DNA of 48,070 bases, taken from Azotobacter paspali. GTDB taxonomy: Bacteria > Pseudomonadota > Gammaproteobacteria > Pseudomonadales > Pseudomonadaceae. Made by a program: the position numbers and the translations under genes. Below, piece after piece: positions 42,356 through 48,070 of this stretch; position 1 is the stretch's first letter, and each line of letters starts with the position of its first letter. The notes under the pieces were generated by a model. It was not told where the DNA came from and did not search any database. It worked only from the letters and a program-made list of their open reading frames with translations. Location: NCBI RefSeq assembly GCF_042434745.1, contig NZ_JBHLSS010000151.1, one strand, 5' to 3'.

Positions 42356-43300
42356 ATGTCCGAAGAACAACTGCCCACCTCGCTGCGCGATGAATCCGAA
42401 ACTGCCGCCGAGCCCGGCTGGCTGCCAATCCGCGAGGTTGCCCGGCGGACCGGGGTCAACCCGGTCACCCTGCGCGCCTGGGAACGCCGCTATGGCCTGA
42501 TCCTACCTCGCCGCACGCCCAAGGGGCACCGCCTGTACAACGATGGCCATGTGGCGCGTATCCATGCGGTGCTCGCCTGGCTGAAGCGCGGCGTGGCGGT
42601 CGGCCAGGTCCGCGACCTGCTCGACCGCAAGCCGCCGAGCGACGCCGGGACGACTCCCGACAGCCCCTGGCAGGTCTTGCAGGCCGAGCTGCTCGCCGCC
42701 ACCGAAGCACTGGCCAGCCGCCGTCTCGATGCCCTCTTCGACCAAGCCAGTTCGCTCTATCCCGCCCCCCTGCTCTGCGAGCGCCTGTTCCAGCCGCTAC
42801 TCGACGAGCTAAAACGGCACGAGCGGGCCGGCGTCGGGCTGGAGCGCTCGTTCTTTCTGTCCTGGCTGCGCAGCCGGCTCGCTGCCCGCGTGCAGCAGCA
42901 CAGCCGCCAGAGCGGCGGCAGGCCGTTGCTGCTCGCCGGTCTCGCCGGGCAACCGATCGAGCCCGACCTGTGGCTCTGCGCCTGGCTCGCCACGGCGACC
43001 GGCCGCCCGCTGGAGGTGCTCGACGGGCCCGTATCCCTCGCCGAACTGGAGCCGGCGCTGCCGCGTCTGGCACCGTGCGGCCTGCTGCTGCATGCTGCCC
43101 AGCCGCTGACCGCGGCGCAGTTGCGCCAGCTCGAATGCCTGGCCAGCGGCAATGCTTTTCCGCTGTTGCTCGCCGGTCCGGGGACGCTCGTACAATGGGA
43201 AACGCTGGCGCGGCTACCCGGCCTGTCGCTGGCCGAGAACCCGCCCGCCGCGCTGCGGCTTCTGCAGGAGCTGCACGGGAAAGCGCCATGCGCCAATTGA
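42356..43300 (+). CDS. MerR-family regulator, class II LitR-like
   Basis: This 314-residue regulator has an N-terminal MerR helix-turn-helix (about 22-90: IREVARRTGVNPVTLRAWERRYGL, then TPKGHRLYND) and a long C-terminal region (about 105-310). That region matches the position of the cobalamin-binding domain of LitR/CarH photoreceptors but lacks an obvious D-x-H-x-x-G B12 motif. Class II LitR proteins of this kind lack B12 and take light information from a partner flavoprotein. It starts three bases after the DUF523 gene and overlaps phr by 13 bases, so all three form one operon. The operators upstream suggest autoregulation. Confidence 0.85.
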   Translation: MSEEQLPTSLRDESETAAEPGWLPIREVARRTGVNPVTLRAWERRYGLILPRRTPKGHRLYNDGHVARIHAVLAWLKRGVAVGQVRDLLDRKPPSDAGTTPDSPWQVLQAELLAATEALASRRLDALFDQASSLYPAPLLCERLFQPLLDELKRHERAGVGLERSFFLSWLRSRLAARVQQHSRQSGGRPLLLAGLAGQPIEPDLWLCAWLATATGRPLEVLDGPVSLAELEPALPRLAPCGLLLHAAQPLTAAQLRQLECLASGNAFPLLLAGPGTLVQWETLARLPGLSLAENPPAALRLLQELHGKAPCAN

Positions 43301-44694
43301 TCTGGCTGCGCAGCGACCTGCGCGTTCGCGACAACCGCGCCCTGGGCGCGGCCATGGGCGCCGGGCCGAGCCTCGCCCTCTACCTGCTCAGCCCCGTTCA
43401 GTGGCGCATGCACGACGACGCCCCATGCAAGGTCGATTTTTGGCTGCGCAACCTCGCCGAGCTGTCGCACGGCCTGGCAAGCCTGGGTGTACCACTGCTG
43501 ATCCGCCGGGTCGATACCTGGGACGAGGCACCCGCCCTCCTCACCCGCCTGTGCCATGAGCAGAACATCGTCCGGGTACACGTCAACGACGAATACGGGG
43601 TCCACGAAAACCGCCGCGACGCGGCGGTGGAGCGCGCACTGCAGGCGCAGGGCGTCGGTCTGCAGCGACACCTGGACCAGCTATTGTTCGCCCCGGACAG
43701 CCTGCGGACCCGCTCCGGCGGCAGCTTTCGGCTATTCGCTCAGTTCCGCAAGGCCTGCCACCGGCACCTGGCCGTCAGCCTGCCGGCAGTCGGCGGCCTG
43801 CCCATGGCACAACTGCCGCTGAACGTCGTCGGCAATGACGTTCCCGCTGCGCTGGAGGGTTTCGCCACGCCACCGGAATCCCTGCGCCGGCTCTGGCCGG
43901 CCGGCGAGATAGCCGCGCAGCGACGCCTGCATGAATTCGTCGGGAACCAGCTCGCCGCCTACGCCGAAGCCCGCGACTTTCCCGCCGAGCCCGGCACCAG
44001 CCGGCTGTCGCCCTACCTCGCCGCCGGCGTGCTGTCGCCGCGCCAGTGCCTGCATGCGCTGCTGCGCACTGGCGGATTCGACCGTCCGGAGGCCTCCGCT
44101 TGGTTCGACGAACTGCTCTGGCGCGAGTTCTACAAACATATATTGGCAAGCCATCCGCGGGTTTCAATGGGCCGTGCCTTGCGCACGGAAACCGAGGCCC
44201 TGCCCTGGCGCGACGCTCCGCAAGAGCTGGCGGCCTGGCAGCAGGGGCGTACCGGCTTTCCGCTGATCGATGCGGCGATGCGCCAACTGCTCGCTACCGG
44301 CTGGATGCACAACCGCCTGCGCATGGTGGTCGCCATGTTCCTGAGCAAGAACTTGCTGATCGACTGGCGGCATGGCGAGCGCTGGTTCATGCACCACCTG
44401 ATCGACGGCGACCTCGCCGCCAACAACGGCGGCTGGCAGTGGAGCGCCTCCACCGGCACCAACGCGGCACCCTACTTCCGTCTGTTCAACCCGCTCACCC
44501 AGTCGCGCCGGTTCGACCCGGAGGGGCGCTTTATCCGCCAGTGGCTGCCGGAACTGGCGAGTCTGCACAACCGCGACATCCACGCACCGGCCAAAGCGCT
44601 CCGCCCCGCCGGCTACCCGCTGCCGATCGTCGACCTGCCGTTCAGCCGGGAACGCGCCCTGGCCGCCTTCAAGGCCCTGCGCCGCCGCGGCTGA
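43288..44694 (+). CDS. phr: Deoxyribodipyrimidine (CPD class I) photolyase
   Basis: Photolyase (468 aa) splits cyclobutane pyrimidine dimers with blue light. The N-terminal antenna domain (about 1-130: IWLRSDLRVRDNRAL) is followed by the FAD-binding helical domain: RLSPYLAAGVLSPRQ, ELLWREFYKHIL, GRTGFPLIDAAMRQL, WMHNRLRMVVAMFLSKNLL, then GGWQWSASTGTNAAPYFR. These blocks contain the residues that bind FAD in class I enzymes. The ATG lies 13 bases inside the merR gene, which implies translational coupling. The operon is the usual pseudomonad light-induced one. Confidence 0.97.
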   Translation: MRQLIWLRSDLRVRDNRALGAAMGAGPSLALYLLSPVQWRMHDDAPCKVDFWLRNLAELSHGLASLGVPLLIRRVDTWDEAPALLTRLCHEQNIVRVHVNDEYGVHENRRDAAVERALQAQGVGLQRHLDQLLFAPDSLRTRSGGSFRLFAQFRKACHRHLAVSLPAVGGLPMAQLPLNVVGNDVPAALEGFATPPESLRRLWPAGEIAAQRRLHEFVGNQLAAYAEARDFPAEPGTSRLSPYLAAGVLSPRQCLHALLRTGGFDRPEASAWFDELLWREFYKHILASHPRVSMGRALRTETEALPWRDAPQELAAWQQGRTGFPLIDAAMRQLLATGWMHNRLRMVVAMFLSKNLLIDWRHGERWFMHHLIDGDLAANNGGWQWSASTGTNAAPYFRLFNPLTQSRRFDPEGRFIRQWLPELASLHNRDIHAPAKALRPAGYPLPIVDLPFSRERALAAFKALRRRG

Positions 44695-44704
44695 ACGACT
44701 TCAT

Positions 44705-45496
44705 TCAGCGGGGCAACGCCTCGACCGCCGCGGGCGTACCCCACAATAGCGGCAGCACCCGCTCCAGCCCGAGCGGATCGCCGCTCGACCAGAAGCGCGC
44801 CGCGGCCGGCCCGGCGGCCAGCAGGTCGCGCTCTTGCAGCAGACGTTCGAGTTGGCGGGCCACCGCAGCGCCGGTATCGATCAGGCTGATCGAGTCCGGC
44901 ACCAGTGTGCCGAGCAACGGCCTGACGAAGGGGTAATGGGTGCAGCCGAGAATCAGGGTGTCGCAGCCCTCGGCCAGCAGCGGCGTGACGAAGCCCCGCA
45001 GCAACTCGCGGGTTGCGGGTCCGTCCAGATCGCCGGCCTCGATCCGCTCGACTAGACCGGGACAGGGCTGGGTGATCACCCGCACGTCGCCGGCGAAGCG
45101 GTCCAGCAGCGCGGCGAACCTAGCGCTCTTAAGGGTTCCGCTGGTCGCAAGCACACCGACCCGGCCGCTGCGGGTGGCCGCCGCCGCCGGCTTCACCGCC
45201 GGCTCCATGCCGACCACCGGCAGTTGCGGATACAGCTCGCGCAGTTCGGCCACTGCCGCCGCGGTGGCAGTGTTGCAGGCTAGCACCAGCGCCTTGGCGC
45301 CCCGCTTCAGGAGAAAGGCGGCGATATGCCGACAGCGCTCGCGGATGTACTCGGGACTCTTCTCACCATAGGGCACGTGGCCACTGTCGGCGACGTAGAA
45401 CAGGGACTCGCCGGGCAGCCGAGCGCGGATCTCGCTCAGCACCGACAGCCCACCGACCCCGGAATCGAAGACGCCGACCGGCGCCTCACTGGCCAT
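44705..45496 (-). CDS. murI: Glutamate racemase
   Basis: MurI (263 aa) makes D-glutamate for peptidoglycan. It shows VGVFDSGVGGLSV, the two catalytic cysteines in LACNTATAAA and LILGCTHYPF, and YVADSGHVPYGEKS. ATG 45496 overlaps the moeB stop by 11 bases, so the genes are coupled. It is convergent with phr, 10 bases apart. Confidence 0.96.
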   Translation of the reverse strand: MASEAPVGVFDSGVGGLSVLSEIRARLPGESLFYVADSGHVPYGEKSPEYIRERCRHIAAFLLKRGAKALVLACNTATAAAVAELRELYPQLPVVGMEPAVKPAAAATRSGRVGVLATSGTLKSARFAALLDRFAGDVRVITQPCPGLVERIEAGDLDGPATRELLRGFVTPLLAEGCDTLILGCTHYPFVRPLLGTLVPDSISLIDTGAAVARQLERLLQERDLLAAGPAAARFWSSGDPLGLERVLPLLWGTPAAVEALPR

Positions 45497-46244
45497 GCCG
45501 CGCTCCGCACACCGGACACTGCGGATCGCGCCGCACGCGCAGCTCGCGGAAGCGGCTGGTCAGCGCATCGACCAGCAGCAGGCGACCGACCAAAGGCTCG
45601 CCGAAGCCGGTCAGCAACTTGAGCGCCTCCAGCGCCTGCAGGCTGCCTACCAAACCGACCAGCGGACCGACCACCCCGGCCTCGCTGCAGGTCAGTTCGG
45701 CTTCGCTGCCGTGACCATAGAGACAGTGGTAACAGGGGCTACCCTCGCTTCGCGGGTCGAATACCGAGAGCTGGCCTTCGAGGCGGATCGCCGCGCCGCT
45801 GACCAGCGGCTTGCCAGCGGCCACGCAGGCGGCGTTGACCGCCTCTCGGGTGGTGAAGTTGTCGCTGCAGTCGAGCACCAGATCCACCGCCGCCACCGCC
45901 GCGGCCAGCGAATCGGCGTCCAGGGCGCCGCGCAGCGGGCGCAGGACGACCTCGGGATTGAGCGCCGCCAGCCGGGCCAGCGCCGAATCCACCTTGCCCT
46001 GGCCGACGCTCGGAGTGTCGTGCAGAACCTGACGCTGCAAGTTGGTCAAGTCCACGCTGTCGAAGTCCGCCAGATGCAGCTCGCCGACGCCCGCCGCCGC
46101 CAGGTAGAGCGCCACCGGCGAGCCCAGCCCACCGAGGCCGACGATCAGTGCGCGGCTCCGTTTCAGCCGCAGTTGGCCGTCCACGTCGACCTGCGGCAGG
46201 AGGATCTGACGACTGTAGCGCAGCAGTTCTTGGTCACTGAGCAT
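45486..46244 (-). CDS. moeB: MoeB/ThiF-type adenylyltransferase
   Basis: This 252-residue E1-like enzyme activates the C terminus of MoaD (molybdopterin synthase) or ThiS as an adenylate. It has the ATP-binding motif IVGLGGLGSPVA, the Arg/Asp residues in DFDSVDLTNLQRQ, the catalytic DCSDNFTTREAVN and two CxxC zinc pairs (CYHC and CPVC). ATG 46244 has AGGA upstream. The gene order prmC-moeB-murI on one strand with short gaps suggests one operon. Confidence 0.94.
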   Translation of the reverse strand: MLSDQELLRYSRQILLPQVDVDGQLRLKRSRALIVGLGGLGSPVALYLAAAGVGELHLADFDSVDLTNLQRQVLHDTPSVGQGKVDSALARLAALNPEVVLRPLRGALDADSLAAAVAAVDLVLDCSDNFTTREAVNAACVAAGKPLVSGAAIRLEGQLSVFDPRSEGSPCYHCLYGHGSEAELTCSEAGVVGPLVGLVGSLQALEALKLLTGFGEPLVGRLLLVDALTSRFRELRVRRDPQCPVCGARHGQ

Positions 46245-46316
46245 GGACTTGTCCTGGCAAAAGATGGATTCGATAAAGGGACATACCCGGGAGCCCGGCA
46301 GCCTCCTCGCGTGGGT

Positions 46317-47147
46317 TCACGCCGCCAGCCGCCCCAGGCTGATGCGCTCGTGGCCGCCGAGGTCGCGACGGCTATGCACCTCGACGAAGCCGTGGGCCGT
46401 CAGCAACCCGCGCACCGCACCGGCCTGCGCGAAGCCGTGCTCCAGCAGCAGCCAGCCGCCGGCCTGCAGATGTCCGGGAGCCTCGACGATGATCCGGCGG
46501 ATATCGTCTAGTCCGTCGGCACCGGCCACCAGCGCGCTGGCCGGCTCGAAGCGCACATCGCCCAGGGCCAGGTGCGGATCGTCGGCAGCGACGTAGGGGG
46601 GATTGCCGGCGATCAGCGCGAAACGCCGGCCGGCCAGCGCGGAAAACCAGTCGCTCGGCAGGAAAGTCGCATTGCCCAGCCCTAGGCGCTGGCGGTTGCG
46701 CTCGGCCAGCGCGACCGCCTTTATCACCCGGTCGACGCCGGTCAGCCGCCAGGCCGGCCGCTCCGCCGCCAGCGCCAGGGCGATGGCGCCGCTACCGGTG
46801 CCGAGATCGAGCACTTCGGCCGGAGTCGCCGGCAACAGCGCCAGGGCGGTTTCCACCAGCAGCTCGGTGTCCGGGCGGGGAATCAAGGTCGCCGGCGCCA
46901 CCTCCAGATCGAGGCTCCAGAAGCCCTGGCGGCCGAGGATGTAGGCTACCGGCTCGCCGGCCCGGCGGCGCGCCAGGTCGGCAGCGAAACGCGCGGCCAG
47001 CGCCTCCGGCACCTCGCGCTCGGGCCAGGCACGCAGATAGCTGGCCGGCTTGCCGAGGGCCGCGGCGAGCAACCACTCGGCATCCAGGCGCGGACTCGGC
47101 GAGTCGGGCAGGTCGGCGGATTCGAGGAGGGTTTCGATGCTTGCCAT
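46317..47147 (-). CDS. prmC: Release-factor glutamine methyltransferase PrmC
   Basis: PrmC/HemK (276 aa) methylates the Gln of the GGQ motif in release factors RF1 and RF2. It has an N-terminal helical domain (about 1-75), then LIPRPDTELLVE, the SAM motif VLDLGTGSGAIALAL, and the catalytic NPPY in GNPPYVAAD. In pseudomonads it normally follows hemA and prfA; upstream here is a mobile-element tnpB, so the operon may be interrupted or the element may lie between prfA and prmC. Confidence 0.95.
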   Translation of the reverse strand: MASIETLLESADLPDSPSPRLDAEWLLAAALGKPASYLRAWPEREVPEALAARFAADLARRRAGEPVAYILGRQGFWSLDLEVAPATLIPRPDTELLVETALALLPATPAEVLDLGTGSGAIALALAAERPAWRLTGVDRVIKAVALAERNRQRLGLGNATFLPSDWFSALAGRRFALIAGNPPYVAADDPHLALGDVRFEPASALVAGADGLDDIRRIIVEAPGHLQAGGWLLLEHGFAQAGAVRGLLTAHGFVEVHSRRDLGGHERISLGRLAA

Positions 47148-47164
47148 GACGACGGCTATCTCCG

Positions 47165-47238
47165 GTCAGAGGGTGGACGGCCCAATCCACCGCGGGTTCG
47201 AAGGTGGAAAAGCGCCATGCGGGCTTCTACCCTGAGAC
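47165..47238. repeat. Extragenic palindromic repeat between prmC and tnpB
   Basis: GGTGGA at 47172-47177 pairs with TCCACC at 47186-47191, and the segment has similar ends (GGTCAGAGGGT and ACCCTGAGAC) in opposite orientation. It resembles extragenic repeats common in this group. The tnpB element is inserted at its right edge. Only one copy is seen in the window. Confidence 0.4.
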
Positions 47239-47340
47239 TTGACATCCTCCCTGCCCTAAAGGATGGGAATTCCCACTGCTGGACGGCCATGCCCGGCCGC
47301 GAGAATGCTCCTGGCCGCGTTCACGTCGCGGTCGTGAGTG
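47219..47340 (-). ncRNA. Probable guide (omega) RNA at the 3' end of tnpB
   Basis: On the minus strand tnpB runs into CATCCTTTAGGGCAGGGAGG and ends with GATGTCAA at 47246-47239, a right end typical of IS200/IS605 elements that carry tnpB alone. By analogy with such elements the scaffold RNA overlaps the tnpB 3' end, and the guide is the 20 bases after the end, 47238 down to 47219. Transcript ends are not known; the left boundary given is approximate. Confidence 0.5.
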
Positions 47341-48070
47341 ACACCGCACTCACAGCAGATCCATTCTCTTATTCCAAGGCCCGCGATACCTTTTGGCCTC
47401 GAACCGGGTAGGCAGCCGCAATTCGAACAGGCTTGGGTGGTGTAGCGCTCGTCGACCACCTTGAAGACGATGCCTGCGTGTGCGCACTTGTATTCCAGCA
47501 TCGTCTTCAACTGGCCCCAGCCGGCGTCGAGCACCGACTTGGCCATCCGGGTCTTCACGAGTTTCGTGGACGACACATCGCCCACGTGGATTTCGCCGTA
47601 CTGGCTGACCAGTTTCCGGCTGAATTTGTGCAAGGCGTCCTGGCGGCGGTTGGCGATCCTGACGTGAATGGCCTTGGTGCGGGCCTTCTTGCCGGCGCGC
47701 TGGGCAATGGCCAGCTTCGCTTCCAGGTCGCGGTAGAAGCGGCCGCTCTCCAACTTCGTGCCATCGCTGCAGGTCGCCACGTCCTTGAGGCCCAGGTCGA
47801 TGCCGAGCGCCCCTTGCCCTGGTGAAAGCTCAGCCTCTATCTCCACGGCGACGTTGAAGTACCAGCGGCCCCGCGCATCCTCGCTGAAGCTGCCCAAGCG
47901 GAACCCGTACCGGCTCAGGCCGTGGCTGTCCCAGACCTTGAAGTAGTGCCCGTTGTGGTAGACCTGCCCGTTCTTCCAGCTTGCCGCTCCAGTGTTGACC
48001 GGAACCCAGCCGAGGGATCGACGGGCACCGCCCGACTTTCGCCAATTCAGCCGGACCTTCTTGAACTGCC
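47256..48070 (-). CDS. tnpB: TnpB-type RNA-guided endonuclease-like protein (IS200/IS605), 5' end missing
   Basis: The minus-strand frame is open from the window edge (QFKKVRLNWRKSG...) for 270 residues to a TAG inside the element end. It shows RuvC-I Asp in ALGIDLGLKD, a zinc ribbon CSNC...CCEC and RuvC-III Asp in HDRDVNAARSIL. The RuvC-II glutamate that usually stands in I-x-x-E-D-L is replaced: the strand reads IHVGDVSST, with Gly in its place. A Glu in VDERYTT might be a relocated catalytic residue. No tnpA is visible. An internal TTG (47897) is not a start; the true N terminus is outside. Confidence 0.88.
   Translation of the reverse strand, partial: QFKKVRLNWRKSGGARRSLGWVPVNTGAASWKNGQVYHNGHYFKVWDSHGLSRYGFRLGSFSEDARGRWYFNVAVEIEAELSPGQGALGIDLGLKDVATCSDGTKLESGRFYRDLEAKLAIAQRAGKKARTKAIHVRIANRRQDALHKFSRKLVSQYGEIHVGDVSSTKLVKTRMAKSVLDAGWGQLKTMLEYKCAHAGIVFKVVDERYTTQACSNCGCLPGSRPKGIAGLGIREWICCECGVTHDRDVNAARSILAAGHGRPAVGIPIL

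Noticed and set aside
47897..47897. TTG at 47897 as the start of tnpB
   Set aside because: The frame stays open upstream to the window edge with sequence typical of the TnpB N-terminal half, so this is an internal codon.
1..48070. CRISPR array, tRNA or rRNA genes
   Set aside because: No regularly spaced direct repeats and no cloverleaf or rRNA sequence was recognised on reading both strands; this was by eye, not by a dedicated scan.

Overview
The window is GC-rich and densely coded, and it reads as a chromosome segment of a gamma-proteobacterium of the family Pseudomonadaceae (Pseudomonas/Azotobacter group). The main evidence is gene order. Recalled from memory of Pseudomonas aeruginosa and not searched, the series cobW-ybdD-cstA, radA, mscL, hprA-rsmC, mqo, PA4642-like, hpt, upp, hemH, yfcH-like, FAD oxidoreductase, DUF523, merR, phr, murI, moeB, prmC runs almost collinear with the PA4604-PA4664 part of that genome. 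Typical small pseudomonad proteins (PA4642 family, a 60-residue acidic protein, a YajG-like lipoprotein) and non-coding repeats support this. The genus is not settled.

Layout. 1-360: the 5' end of an IS5-type transposase gene, its terminal repeat and a terminator. 361-6272: a CobW GTPase, YbdD and the CstA transporter on the minus strand, divergent from a Cache-domain sensor kinase and LuxR-type regulator that probably control carboxylate uptake. 6360-10254: a membrane methyltransferase, RadA, a YdcH-like protein, MscL, glutathione peroxidase and SlyD. 10502-13790: the ackA-pta acetate pathway. 13844-19749: an OmpA-like lipoprotein, a metallo-beta-lactamase-fold hydrolase, and a REC-AraC regulator and 7TM hybrid kinase that flank a degenerate secreted nuclease. 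20246-24581: two divergent L,D-transpeptidases and a DUF1302 outer-membrane protein. 24745-26751: hprA-like and rsmC.

26750-31078 is the most unusual part. It holds two copies of a non-coding transposable-element-like repeat. Both have terminal inverted repeats and flanking direct duplications, they lie in opposite orientation, and the short copy looks like an internal-deletion form of the long one. Between them are two tandem GDT1/UPF0016 manganese exporters, each behind a yybP-ykoY-type leader (the second degenerate), an M48 lipoprotein peptidase and a SRAP protein that lacks its DNA-crosslinking cysteine.

31202-39995 is housekeeping: an acyltransferase, mqo, hpt, upp, and the translationally coupled yfcH-like and hemH pair. 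40180-44694 holds a renalase-like oxidoreductase followed by a probable light-responsive operon (DUF523/DUF1722, a LitR-type MerR regulator, photolyase) with two matching operator dyads in its promoter. 44705-47147 carries murI, moeB and prmC on the minus strand. The window ends in an IS200/IS605-type tnpB with a guide-RNA-like 3' end, lying where prfA would be expected.
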